Positions 25,699-32,892 of a stretch of 61,595 bases of DNA are shown piece by piece (the first letter of the stretch is position 1; the number at the start of each line of letters is the position of its first letter). The stretch comes from Brevibacillus invocatus (GTDB lineage: Bacteria; Bacillota; Bacilli; Brevibacillales; Brevibacillaceae), in NCBI RefSeq assembly GCF_003710915.1, contig NZ_RHHR01000039.1:1-61595 (forward strand), in the 5' to 3' direction. A program made the position numbers and the translations under genes. The notes beneath the pieces were generated by a model that saw nothing but the letters and a program-made list of their open reading frames with translations, was not told where the DNA came from and did not search any database.

Positions 25699-25736
25699 GT
25701 GTTTAGTCAGATGTATATATTTCAAGTAAATATGAA

Positions 25737-25765
25737 AAAGGCACCCTAGAAAGGATGCCTTTACA
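25737..25765 (-). terminator. Terminator of the VOC gene
   Basis: On the minus strand AAAGGCATCC pairs with GGGTGCCTTT (one wobble) and is followed by TTTC. It lies 7 bases after the VOC stop codon. Confidence 0.7.
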
Positions 25766-25771
25766 ATCGAT

Positions 25772-26125
25772 TTACAATTTTGGCTGAATCAAGCCGATGC
25801 CAAGGCCGACCGGATCGACGAGATAGGCGAGATAGAAAGCGTCGAACTCCATTTTATCCCGGACGATTTGAGCACCGTTCTCGACTGCGGTCTTGATTGT
25901 CGCATCGATTGACGCAACCTCAATGACGATTCGCGTCCCGTGGGGGTAATCCTGGGGACCTTGTGCTATCCCGCCGTTGATTCCCGCTTCTTGATCGGAG
26001 CCTGTCGTGACCTCGCGATAGCCCCAATGTGGTGCTGCCACCTGCCAGCCAAATACAGCAGAGTAAAAAGCGGAAGCCCGTTCAGGGTCCTGACTGTTCA
26101 ACTCAAAGAGAACAACTCGAGACAT
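25772..26125 (-). CDS. VOC-family protein
   Basis: 117 aa. FELNSQDPERASAFYSAVFGW opens the first beta-alpha-beta unit and AYLVDPVGLGIGLIQ closes the fold. It resembles the group of small VOC proteins annotated as glyoxalase-like, with no firm activity. The ATG follows GAAGGGAGGATAT, a good ribosome binding site. It is a single gene with its own terminator and shows no homologous partner in the window beyond the general fold shared with the protein at 7078. Confidence 0.78.
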   Translation of the reverse strand: MSRVVLFELNSQDPERASAFYSAVFGWQVAAPHWGYREVTTGSDQEAGINGGIAQGPQDYPHGTRIVIEVASIDATIKTAVENGAQIVRDKMEFDAFYLAYLVDPVGLGIGLIQPKL

Positions 26126-26188
26126 TCTATATCCTCCCTTCGAAAAACTTAATTATTTGCATATTCGAGGGAGGTTCTGGAAAATCCT

Positions 26189-26677
26189 TCAAGAGCGTTG
26201 GGCTGGCCATGAACCCTGGAGTTTGCGCAACTGTACAATTTGCCCGGTGTGGAAGGCGTCATGCAGGACCAGACTCATGGCACTTTTGAGGATGGAATGC
26301 GTAGGCAGGGCTTGATGAAGCTCTTCTTCGGTCAAGGAGGAGAGTTTATCAAAGATTTCCCGATTTACTTGCTCCATGCGTTGCAGGGTGGCTTGCCAGG
26401 CGTCGTTGTCATCGGCACTTCCAGATGGAGCAAACGTGTCTTCATTGGAAGTGTCTTCAGGAGATAATCTCGAACCAGACAGGCGTTGTAAAAAGCGTTC
26501 TTTGTAGAACAGTAGATGGCTCAGGTTTTCCCAGATCGTATTGCATGCTTCTCCAGCTGGCTTCCAGCTGGCCTGAGCAGCATCGAGACCGGATACGGCA
26601 TCGCGCAATGGCGGATACCAGTCTTCCTGGTCATAGGCACACGTCCATTCATGCAAGAGCAACTCTTTGACGTTCAT
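26189..26677 (-). CDS. DinB-family protein
   Basis: 162 aa, a four-helix bundle of the DinB/YfiT type. Metal-ligand histidines are visible in ENLSHLLFYKERFL (first) and HDAFHTGQIVQLR (second and third). Some family members are thiol transferases using bacillithiol; activity here is unknown. Start at 26677 is chosen because AGGAGGAG lies a few bases upstream; the longer frame begins inside that site. It faces the CGNR gene across a region holding a perfect palindrome, so the two may be co-regulated. Confidence 0.82.
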   Translation of the reverse strand: MNVKELLLHEWTCAYDQEDWYPPLRDAVSGLDAAQASWKPAGEACNTIWENLSHLLFYKERFLQRLSGSRLSPEDTSNEDTFAPSGSADDNDAWQATLQRMEQVNREIFDKLSSLTEEELHQALPTHSILKSAMSLVLHDAFHTGQIVQLRKLQGSWPAQRS

Positions 26678-26731
26678 CAGTCTCCTCCTCATTTGTGTAG
26701 CATCTGGTTTACAGGTAAGATACTAGTTGAG

Positions 26732-26767
26732 ATTGTAACCACTAAATTGATATTTGATGGTTACAAT
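26732..26767. promoter_or_regulatory. Perfect 10-bp inverted repeat, likely operator
   Basis: ATTGTAACCA (26732-26741) and TGGTTACAAT (26758-26767) are exact reverse complements separated by 16 AT-rich bases (26742-26757). The site lies 55 bases from the DinB start and 75 from the CGNR start, in their shared divergent promoter region. The half-site form TGTAACCA/TGGTTACA is common for dimeric repressors. The cognate regulator is unknown; the CGNR protein itself is a candidate. Confidence 0.7.
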
Positions 26768-26842
26768 TGGAATATACCATTTGTTGGTGTATCATGCAAG
26801 GAAAAGGAAAATGGGTCTATGGAGTGGGATGGGGGAACTCAA

Positions 26843-27406
26843 ATGGAGAGTCTATGCATTGATTTTTTGAACAGTGACTGGCGTGATTGGCGTGGTTCCG
26901 GACGCAGGGAGGACAGGCTGAGAAAGACAGAGTGGCTTCAGTCCTTTTTGGAAGCATGGGGACTGCAGGCTCCATTACCGCATTCTACAGATGATCCCCA
27001 GATCGCGGAACTAGTGGAGCTTCGCATATCCCTGCGGCGGATGGTGGAGGCAGTAGCGAGGGGAGAAGACATCACTTCCGAAGACTTGGCGGAGCTGAAC
27101 CGGGTGATGGCGATGGCTCCGTCGCATCAACGGATTGAGCTGCGGGAGAATGAGTACCGGCTGGAGCAGGTGAGCGACACCATGGGCTGGAATCTGGTCA
27201 TGGCACGGATCGTGGAATCCTTTGCCGATCTCCTCGTTCACCAGGAGAAGCGCAGGCTGAAAATATGTGACAATCAGGATTGCCAATGGGTATACTACGA
27301 CGAAAGCCGCAACCGGGTCCGCCGCTGGTGCGATGACAAGGCATGCGGCAACCTGATGAAAGTGCGCCGCTTTCGCGAGCGACAAAAAGAAAAGGGGGAA
27401 GCGTAA
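26843..27406 (+). CDS. CGNR zinc-finger (ABATE-domain) putative regulator
   Basis: 187 aa. The N-terminal ABATE-like domain opens with LCIDFLNSDWRDWRGSG. The C-terminal zinc finger reads CDNQDCQWVYYDESRNRVRR, then WCDDKACGNLMKVRRFRER, with C-x4-C and C-x4-C ligand pairs and the R-rich helix expected to touch DNA. The name-giving CGNR box reads CGNL here. The start at 26843 follows GGGGGA; the open frame upstream crosses the operator and divergent promoter. A terminator hairpin (GGGGGAAGCG/CGCTTCCCCC then six T) overlaps the last codons. Confidence 0.83.
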   Translation: MESLCIDFLNSDWRDWRGSGRREDRLRKTEWLQSFLEAWGLQAPLPHSTDDPQIAELVELRISLRRMVEAVARGEDITSEDLAELNRVMAMAPSHQRIELRENEYRLEQVSDTMGWNLVMARIVESFADLLVHQEKRRLKICDNQDCQWVYYDESRNRVRRWCDDKACGNLMKVRRFRERQKEKGEA

Positions 27407-27426
27407 AGATCGCTTCCCCCTTTTTT
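27391..27426 (+). terminator. Terminator overlapping the CGNR stop codon
   Basis: GGGGGAAGCG and CGCTTCCCCC are perfect arms around TAAAGAT and are followed by TTTTTTG. The 5' arm lies in the last codons of the gene. Confidence 0.88.
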
Positions 27427-27508
27427 GCTTGAACTGTTCAAATAGCGATCAAAATAAGAGAAGAAGGCCATTCAAAGTATACGAGCAGCACGGAAATGAG
27501 GGATGACG

Positions 27509-28249
27509 ATGAGTCGATTTCGGCGGCGATGGGTGCAGGGGCTGATCCTGGTCTTGCTTGTTGCGGCTTGCCTAGCCATCTGGTATCTGCGTCCATACCC
27601 GGTTGAGGAAGCGGCGATGCAAGCCATGCAGGGAGGAGAAGGTATCACTGTCACGGATACAGGAGAGTGGATCATTTTAGAGGGAGGAAAAAACTACGAT
27701 CCAGCGATTATTCTTTATCCGGGTGCAAGGGTCAAATCAGAGAGCTATGCACCTTTGGCAAGACTTCTGGCCGGGTACGGTCACCGGGTGTTCATCGCAC
27801 GGATGCCGTTTCAACTGGCTGTTACCGATTTTCAGCGAGCGGATCAGTTGATCAAAAATCTGCCGAATCAGTCGTTCGTCATCGGAGGTCACTCCCTTGG
27901 TGGGGCGATGGCAAGCCGCTATGCTTCGCTGCACCCGGATCGGTTTGAAGGTGTTTTTTTCCTGGGAGCCTATCCCGATCGCAAAGGAGATCTCCGTGAG
28001 ACAGAATTGCCGGTACTCTCCTTGCTGGGCTCGCGGGATGGCATCGTCAATCGGGAGCATTACGAAAAGGGCAAGACGTACTTGCCCGAAGAGACCGTAT
28101 ACATGAGTATCGAAGGAGGGAACCACGCTCAGTTTGGCAGCTACGGGGTACAGGAAGGGGATCATCCAGCCGCCATTACGCCCCAGGAGCAGTGGCAGCA
28201 GACAGCGGCAGCGCTGGAGCAGTGGATGCTGCTCTCCCATTTGCGTTGA
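27509..28249 (+). CDS. Alpha/beta hydrolase, membrane-anchored
   Basis: 246 aa. An N-terminal basic stretch and hydrophobic helix (GLILVLLVAACLAIWYL) act as an anchor or uncleaved signal. The catalytic domain has the nucleophile elbow GGHSLGGAMA (Ser near residue 122), an acid in SLLGSRDGIVN and the His in GGNHAQFGSYG. That is a complete Ser-Asp-His triad of the dienelactone-hydrolase-like family; substrate is not predictable. I prefer ATG 27509 (GAGGG upstream) to 27503. It ends 3 bases before the convergent S24-like gene. Confidence 0.8.
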   Translation: MSRFRRRWVQGLILVLLVAACLAIWYLRPYPVEEAAMQAMQGGEGITVTDTGEWIILEGGKNYDPAIILYPGARVKSESYAPLARLLAGYGHRVFIARMPFQLAVTDFQRADQLIKNLPNQSFVIGGHSLGGAMASRYASLHPDRFEGVFFLGAYPDRKGDLRETELPVLSLLGSRDGIVNREHYEKGKTYLPEETVYMSIEGGNHAQFGSYGVQEGDHPAAITPQEQWQQTAAALEQWMLLSHLR

Positions 28250-28252
28250 GAC

Positions 28253-28669
28253 TTACCACTGCTTCGCCGCATGCAGGACCGGATTGAAGATGATTCCGGA
28301 GACCACACCGGTGATGCGAATGTTCTCAGAAGGCAAAAGAATCGCTGCATCTCCTGCACGAGTCGTGGTAAATGTACATTCATGCGGATTCACATCTGTA
28401 GCAATCCGAACGATGAATTCTCCTTCTCGTCTGATGAGGACAGGCCTGTCCTTGACGGGTTCCAGGGAATGGTCTGCGATCAAGAGCGCATCACCTGGCA
28501 TGATTCCTAGTCCCTGCAATCCATCGTCCCGCATGATCAGGGCAAAGCGCGCCACATGATAGCTGGCAACCAGCAGGAAGGACGAGAGGGAGAGCTGTTC
28601 ATCTGCTTCGATGTTCATCTCGAAAAAGTGCGAGCTGTATGCATCGCCGGCAACAAATACGTGCTTCAT
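28253..28669 (-). CDS. S24/LexA-C-terminal-like protein without catalytic residues
   Basis: 138 aa, no DNA-binding domain. The body matches the beta-barrel of LexA/UmuD-type S24 domains: FALIMRDDGLQGLGIMPGDA (where LexA has the GDSM.. and GD motif), RPVLIRREGEFIVRIA, then the strands to the C-terminus. The catalytic Ser of the G-x-S-M segment is replaced (DDGLQG) and the Lys is not found at its usual place, so it should not cleave itself or others. Start at 28669 follows AAGGGAGA. It lies 31 bases after the ImmA-type protease gene, likely one unit under a LexA box. It may serve as a partner or decoy in that signalling. Confidence 0.68.
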   Translation of the reverse strand: MKHVFVAGDAYSSHFFEMNIEADEQLSLSSFLLVASYHVARFALIMRDDGLQGLGIMPGDALLIADHSLEPVKDRPVLIRREGEFIVRIATDVNPHECTFTTTRAGDAAILLPSENIRITGVVSGIIFNPVLHAAKQW

Positions 28670-28700
28670 CCTATCTCCCTTTTTCTGTTTGTTAGTGTGG

Positions 28701-29231
28701 CTACATATAGACGGGGAAGCCCTTGTCGTGCATCCGGGCAAGAAAGCGATCATAGCGTTGTTTGGCCAAGGGAAGCGGGACGTGAAAAAGCTGAGCAAGA
28801 TAGTGGTGGGCATCGTAGCGAGGCACTCCGATGAGTAGAGGGCCAACCATGTAAAATGGCATCAGCACATGCTCAGCGAAGTGATTGGCTTGTGCTTCCT
28901 GCCATTCGATCATCCACTCGGTGTTTTGTGGCTGAATGCCTTCATGCAAGAGTAGATGTCCCCATTCATGTGCGATTTTGACCCGTTGCTCGGCAGCTTC
29001 CAGCCGTTCATCGATGGCGATGATAGAGCGATTTGGATAAATCGGATGGGCGTGTGTTCGACTTCGCCCATTGATCATCTGGATTTCAATTCTATAGGTG
29101 GAACATAGCTGATGCAGGTCTATTTGCTCTGGCGTTCGGATCCCATGATGCTGCAAGAGGAGATACACCCGATCCTCCAGCCAGGTTTGCGGTTCGCTGA
29201 TCTTTTTCAAAATGGATTCGATTCTGATCAC
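28701..29231 (-). CDS. ImmA/IrrE-type (COG2856) zinc metallopeptidase
   Basis: 176 aa. The zinc motif is AHEWGHLLLHEG (HExxH), with the third ligand Glu in EWQEAQANHFAEHVLMP: the ImmA/IrrE arrangement. These enzymes cut a specific XRE-family repressor, as ImmA cuts ImmR in ICEBs1 and IrrE cuts DdrO in Deinococcus. An XRE gene lies immediately upstream on the same strand and is the natural candidate. The GTG start has AAGGGG almost touching it, an unusual spacing that may mean low expression. A LexA-type box is centred 29 bases upstream. Confidence 0.85.
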   Translation of the reverse strand: MIRIESILKKISEPQTWLEDRVYLLLQHHGIRTPEQIDLHQLCSTYRIEIQMINGRSRTHAHPIYPNRSIIAIDERLEAAEQRVKIAHEWGHLLLHEGIQPQNTEWMIEWQEAQANHFAEHVLMPFYMVGPLLIGVPRYDAHHYLAQLFHVPLPLAKQRYDRFLARMHDKGFPVYM

Positions 29232-29252
29232 CCCTTGAATTCTCCAACAAAG

Positions 29253-29266
29253 AGAACGAATGTTCG
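29253..29266. promoter_or_regulatory. LexA/DinR (SOS) box upstream of the ImmA-type gene
   Basis: AGAACGAATGTTCG matches the Bacillus SOS consensus CGAAC-RNRY-GTTCG at 13 of 14 positions (first base A for C). It lies between the XRE terminator and the protease start, at a place where LexA would block transcription of the protease and S24-like genes. Confidence 0.68.
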
Positions 29267-29280
29267 TGTATTCTTGAAAA

Positions 29281-29312
29281 AGAAAACCCCAGCTGCTGGG
29301 GGTGTATACCTA
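29281..29312 (-). terminator. Terminator of the XRE gene
   Basis: On the minus strand CCCCAGCAGCTGGGG forms a tight hairpin followed by TTTTCTTTTT. It separates the XRE transcript from the protease unit. Confidence 0.75.
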
Positions 29313-29349
29313 TATTTTACTTATTTGCACAAAAAAGCAAAGGAAATTC

Positions 29350-29793
29350 TTAATCCCGCTTTTTCAAATCTTCGGTGATTTCAAAGAGAGAAGGTGGGCG
29401 AGATTCTTTTACCTTGTGCTCTTTCCATTGCTTCTTCAGGTTGTACCAATATCGCCGGATTTCTTTTTTTTCTTCTGCAGAAGCGTCCAGATACCCGTCT
29501 AGAAAGAAATAGTCGTCCGGGTCTTCTATCTTTTCTTGCAGAAGCTCGTCCAGCGAACGGCGCTGTGCGGGAACGGCTGGAGCATAGAAGATGTTCTCAT
29601 CCGTGCGACCTAACAACCAGTCGATTGAGATGTGCAGGACAGTAGCCAAATTCATCAGCATCTCATTGGAGGGAGTGCTGTGGTTATTCTCATAATTGCT
29701 GATGGTGGCTTTGGTCGTCGACACCCGCTCTGCCAAATCCTCCTGTGTCAGTCCTTGTGCCTTGCGGGCTGCACGTAATCGCTGCGCTAGCAT
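29350..29793 (-). CDS. XRE-family transcriptional regulator
   Basis: 147 aa. The N-terminal helix-turn-helix is textbook: LAQRLRAARKAQGLTQEDLA, then VSTTKATISNYENNHSTPSN. The C-terminal part is charged (EEKKEIRRYWYNLKKQWKEH), as in SinR/ImmR-type proteins cleaved by COG2856 proteases. The ATG at 29793 follows AAAGGA; upstream codons in frame have no homology. It is divergent from the Rok-like gene and may control itself, the protease unit or Rok. Confidence 0.85.
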   Translation of the reverse strand: MLAQRLRAARKAQGLTQEDLAERVSTTKATISNYENNHSTPSNEMLMNLATVLHISIDWLLGRTDENIFYAPAVPAQRRSLDELLQEKIEDPDDYFFLDGYLDASAEEKKEIRRYWYNLKKQWKEHKVKESRPPSLFEITEDLKKRD

Positions 29794-29992
29794 GTGTGCG
29801 CCAGTCCTTTCTGTGGATCTACAAGCATATTGTACCGAAGCATGTGGAAAAAAGGAAGAAAAGAAGAGCAAACGGAACGGATCCTTGAAGAGAGAAAAGA
29901 AGGAGGAAATTGTCATTGAAAAGTAGAAAAAAGACTTGCAAATAGATTATGATTATGTCAAAGTACACTTCATCAAAAAGGGGAACAACGCA

Positions 29993-30454
29993 ATGTTTAA
30001 CGAACGGAAAGCGTTGCAGATGACATTACAGGCACTACTGGACCAACGAATGGTACTACGCAGGCAATATGTAGATCAGGACAAGCAACTCGGTGCCGAC
30101 ATCAAGCAGCTGCTGATGAGAATTCGTGAATTAGATTCGGAAGAAGGAATGGGCGCAAGCGAATATGCAGATGAGGCAGCGGCGGCAGCGGAAGAAATTC
30201 CAGCAGATGTCCTCCAACGGATAAAGGTGCGAAAGGCGCATATTCGCCACGATTATCAGATCGTAGCGGAGCAAATCAAGGAAATCTTGGGGGAGCACAT
30301 GTCTCCGATGTCATTGGGAGAATTATGTGATGTATTGAAAGAGCGGCACGGTGTCGAGTTTTCCAGTCCCTACATCGGCGTTCAAAAAACGTTGAAGCTG
30401 CTCCCGCAAGTGAAAGTCGAAAAGTCAGGAAGAAAGCTGATATTTTCTTTGTAA
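29993..30454 (+). CDS. rok: Rok-like DNA-binding protein (xenogeneic silencer / competence repressor family)
   Basis: 153 aa. The N-terminus MFNERKALQMTLQALLDQ with a following coiled coil (VLRRQYVDQDKQLGADIKQL, MRIRELD) closely resembles the oligomerisation domain of B. subtilis Rok as I remember it (MFNEREALRLRLEQL). The C-terminal part (KVRKAHIRHDYQIVAEQIKE to KVEKSGRKLIFSL) fits a winged helix. Rok coats AT-rich foreign DNA and represses comK. Compared with B. subtilis Rok (191 aa) the linker is shorter and alanine/glutamate-rich rather than Gln/basic. Start at 29993 after AAAGGGG; the frame extends upstream without homology. Confidence 0.72.
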   Translation: MFNERKALQMTLQALLDQRMVLRRQYVDQDKQLGADIKQLLMRIRELDSEEGMGASEYADEAAAAAEEIPADVLQRIKVRKAHIRHDYQIVAEQIKEILGEHMSPMSLGELCDVLKERHGVEFSSPYIGVQKTLKLLPQVKVEKSGRKLIFSL

Positions 30455-30544
30455 AAAACGATTTCAAGAAGACGCAACAAGGGCGATCAGAAAGTTTATT
30501 TGCGCTAAAGCGCTCAATGTTTAGCGGAAGATAGTATAAGTACA

Positions 30545-30578
30545 ACTAAGGCTACGCCAAAAGATTGGCGTAGCCAAG
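30545..30578. terminator. Hairpin between convergent rok and dps genes
   Basis: GGCTACGCCAA pairs perfectly with TTGGCGTAGCC around a short loop. The T-run is poor on both sides (AGTTTTC on plus), but the position between convergent genes supports a terminator role. Confidence 0.6.
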
Positions 30579-30594
30579 TTTTCTGATGAGAAGG

Positions 30595-31032
30595 TTATTG
30601 CAAGAATGCTTTGAGCATCCAGTTGTGTTTTTCCAGTCCACCTCGGATGGCCAAGAGCATGTCATACGTTTCTTCATCATCGGCCTGATCGGCAATTTCC
30701 ATCGCTTGTTTCAGCTCTTCCACCATGGTGGAGAAATCGTTGACCAGGCTTTGCACCATTTGTTCGGCCGTTTCTTCACCAGTCGCTTCGGCGATGCTGG
30801 CAACTTTCAAACTGCCGGAAAGCGTGGCTACAGGTTTGCCTCCCAAAGTCAGGACACGCTCGGCCAATTCGTCAATATGGGCAGCCGCTTCGGTGTAGAA
30901 CTCTTCAAATTTCGGATGCAGGGTGAAAAAGTGAGGACCTGTTACATACCAGTGGTAGTTGTGAAGTTTGGTAAAAAGAACGGTCCAGTTGGCAATTTGT
31001 TTATTTAAAGCTTCAAAAAGTTTGTTTTCCAT
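30595..31032 (-). CDS. dps: Dps/MrgA-type ferritin-like DNA-protecting protein
   Basis: 145 aa, normal Dps length. The inter-subunit ferroxidase ligands are seen in [33 protein letters not shown] (His in NYHW, His/Asp in the second helix, Glu further on). It stores iron by oxidising it with peroxide and can bind DNA. A perfect PerR box overlaps the -10 region, so it should be induced by hydrogen peroxide, as mrgA is. AAAGGAGAGA precedes the ATG. Confidence 0.9.
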   Translation of the reverse strand: MENKLFEALNKQIANWTVLFTKLHNYHWYVTGPHFFTLHPKFEEFYTEAAAHIDELAERVLTLGGKPVATLSGSLKVASIAEATGEETAEQMVQSLVNDFSTMVEELKQAMEIADQADDEETYDMLLAIRGGLEKHNWMLKAFLQ

Positions 31033-31067
31033 AGTAGAATCTCTCCTTTTTAATAATAATTATTTAT

Positions 31068-31103
31068 TTATAATTATTATAATCTATTTCAGGAAAATGT
31101 CAA
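31068..31103 (-). promoter_or_regulatory. PerR box and promoter of dps
   Basis: TTATAATTATTATAA (31068-31082) is an exact match to the PerR consensus TTATAATNATTATAA. On the minus strand TTGACA (31098-31103), 16 bases and TATAAT (31076-31081) form the promoter, with the -10 inside the box, so PerR binding would exclude RNA polymerase. Confidence 0.9.
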
Positions 31104-31160
31104 TAGAAATCGCTTATTCCTTCACATGCATGGCTAGATTGCCCGCCCAGATCGATCCCG

Positions 31161-31745
31161 TTAATCCGCCAAAAACTTGGGCTCCCCGTTAAAAATCCAC
31201 TCATTCGCGCGACCTCCTTTTGACTTTGAAAACAGCTGTTCCGATCCGTTTGATTCGGCAAATTGCTGTTCCCGGGAAGTAATCGGTATCATCCATAATA
31301 CATTGACAGGATCACCCGCCACGAGCGGAAAAGGAATAGCCGGAGCATTTTCTGGCTTTGCGAGCAGAATCGAAGTAAACAGATTGTTCACCTGACTGAT
31401 CTCTTGGCACGGAATGGTGTGTCCTTGGGCAAGGAAAGTCAAATAAGACCAAGGCAGAGAGGTTTGTCCGCTTATATAGGCAAGCAGCTGACTCTCGTTT
31501 TTGGCCAGCCAGTGGGTTTCACATGCAAAAGCAAGTTCAAATCTGCGCAAGCGTTCCGGTGTCTCCGTATACTGCTCGACCTTGGGCTGGGGCACGAGAG
31601 AGACCCCGAGCGTTACGACATAGGTGACATTTCCTTTCTCGATCGTCACCATTGCCTTCGGTGGCCAGTGCCCGCCATCGATCCCGTAATACTTGCTCAC
31701 CGGACCCAAAACAGAGGTGATGGCGTCCAAATATTGCGGCTGCAT
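31161..31745 (-). CDS. SUFU (suppressor of fused)-domain protein
   Basis: 194 aa. The pattern of a bacterial SUFU domain is visible: HWPPKAMVTIEKGNVTYVVT, RRFELAFACETHWL, then GDPVNVLWMIPITSREQQFA. These proteins are common in bacteria, often linked to toxin-immunity or unknown roles, and have no proven function here. The start has no good ribosome binding site (CCCTTGGCAAGAC before ATG), so the true start may be elsewhere or expression low. It stands alone. Confidence 0.72.
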   Translation of the reverse strand: MQPQYLDAITSVLGPVSKYYGIDGGHWPPKAMVTIEKGNVTYVVTLGVSLVPQPKVEQYTETPERLRRFELAFACETHWLAKNESQLLAYISGQTSLPWSYLTFLAQGHTIPCQEISQVNNLFTSILLAKPENAPAIPFPLVAGDPVNVLWMIPITSREQQFAESNGSEQLFSKSKGGRANEWIFNGEPKFLAD

Positions 31746-31874
31746 GTCTTGCCAAGGGTTTTCGTCTCAGCTGGCTTTGTCCGTCAATGCGGAACAGGGC
31801 TTGAATACCATATTTGGAGATTCATAACAAAAAGCCCATTGTTTACATACGTTTACCTGAAAGAAGGACTCAGA

Positions 31875-31985
31875 ATGAATCAATGTACCATGCACGTATC
31901 CATTCAGCAGCAACAGAAGGTTACAGATGCCATCCTTCAAGCTTTTCGTGTGAAGGAGCAAGAGGCTGTCCCTCAAGAGAAATGA
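31875..31985 (+). CDS. Small ORF of unknown function, overlapping a terminator
   Basis: 36 codons starting with MNQCTMHVSIQQQQKVTDAI, with AAGGA at a suitable distance before the ATG. It ends in the 5' arm of a strong terminator (GAGGCTGTCCCTCA paired with TGAGGGGACAGTCTC, then TTTTTG, up to about 32011). The terminator points the same way, and no other plus-strand gene lies nearby. So something is transcribed here: either this peptide or a small RNA. No family recognised. Confidence 0.4.
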   Translation: MNQCTMHVSIQQQQKVTDAILQAFRVKEQEAVPQEK

Positions 31986-32012
31986 GCTGAGGGGACAGTC
32001 TCTTTTTGTTCT
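31962..32012 (+). terminator. Strong intrinsic terminator after the small ORF
   Basis: GAGGCTGTCCCTCA pairs with TGAGGGGACAGTCTC around an A-rich loop and is followed by TTTTTG on the plus strand. Confidence 0.85.
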
Positions 32013-32048
32013 ACTAGGGGAGGTATGCTCGCCCAAAGGATATTGGAC

Positions 32049-32633
32049 TCATCGCTGGACAGGCATGCTGTGATTTTTGGATGAAGCTCTCGTCCATGGC
32101 GTTCCGAGATAGGAGAGCGCCCAGCGGTCCAAGCCGTACCAACCGGCTACCTTCCAAGCCATGACGAGCCAGGTGGCAAAAACAAAGAGCAGCGGATTGG
32201 TGCTGACCGTCCCTGCGAAAAGAAAGCTGACGTTCATCAAGCCGCCGAAAAAAGCTGCGATTCCTGTCAGTAGGCCGAGAATCAAGCCCAGGCCGACAAG
32301 CACTTCTCCGTAGGCCACCATGAAACCGAACAGCTTGGCGTTGGGCAATACGGCATTTTCCAAAAACCAGGCATACCAGGAGGATACATCCTTGCCTTCT
32401 GCTGCTTTAGCCAGCGATCCTTGCACGAATCCTTGGACAGCTTCACCTGCCTTATCACCCGTCCAGGCATCGGATTGGACTTTTTTCCACCCGGCTGTGA
32501 GCCAGGCATATCCGACATACAGCCTGATGAGCAGCCAAAGCCAAGCCGATTTGGTGCTGGTAAACAGGAAATGTGAAACAGGATTTTCAGGAATAATGAT
32601 TTCACTTTTCGATGATTGACGCATTTTCTGCAT
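32049..32633 (-). CDS. DoxX-family membrane protein
   Basis: 194 aa with four membrane helices. WLLIRLYVGYAWLTAGWKKV opens the DoxX fold and GFMVAYGEVLVGLGLILGLL is its central helix, with the typical conserved charged residues. Related proteins form complexes with thiosulfate-handling or oxidative-stress enzymes. AAGGAGG precedes the ATG. A short palindrome 30 bases upstream may be an operator. No partner gene is adjacent. Confidence 0.8.
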   Translation of the reverse strand: MQKMRQSSKSEIIIPENPVSHFLFTSTKSAWLWLLIRLYVGYAWLTAGWKKVQSDAWTGDKAGEAVQGFVQGSLAKAAEGKDVSSWYAWFLENAVLPNAKLFGFMVAYGEVLVGLGLILGLLTGIAAFFGGLMNVSFLFAGTVSTNPLLFVFATWLVMAWKVAGWYGLDRWALSYLGTPWTRASSKNHSMPVQR

Positions 32634-32665
32634 ACCCCATTCCTCCTTAATATGGATTGAATCAT

Positions 32666-32681
32666 TATCCTGATGAGGATA
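32666..32681. promoter_or_regulatory. Palindrome upstream of doxX
   Basis: TATCCT-GATG-AGGATA, a perfect 6-bp inverted repeat with 4-base spacing, lies 33 bases before the doxX start. A GATAAT on the minus strand overlaps it and could be a -10 box, so a repressor site is plausible. Confidence 0.5.
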
Positions 32682-32804
32682 TTAATTCCAGTTAATCGTA
32701 TCATAAAGGTCGGCATATCGGTGTAGTTTGGAGCAGAAGTTCACGAGTCGTTCATTGACACTATTAGTAACGTGTTAACGGTATTTCTTCTACATGCATG
32801 TTCG

Positions 32805-32830
32805 TTCTCAATTTTGAGAAAAGATTCTCA
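32805..32830. promoter_or_regulatory. Upstream activator sites for sigma-54 promoter of patA
   Basis: Three alternating half-sites with equal 4-base gaps: TTCTCA (32805-32810), TGAGAA (32815-32820), TTCTCA (32825-32830). They make two overlapping perfect palindromes. They lie 63-88 bases before the -24 element, the usual place for a sigma-54 activator. The same palindrome precedes the potABCD promoter. Confidence 0.8.
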
Positions 32831-32892
32831 TTTGAAGTCCATTTTTCTCGCGTTTCTATGCTTTTTCCGCACTTCTCTGGGTCCATTGCGGA

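Noticed and set aside
28253..30454. Prophage or ICE
   Set aside because: XRE and ImmA-type genes suggested one, but there is no integrase, terminase, structural or conjugation gene and no attachment repeats nearby.
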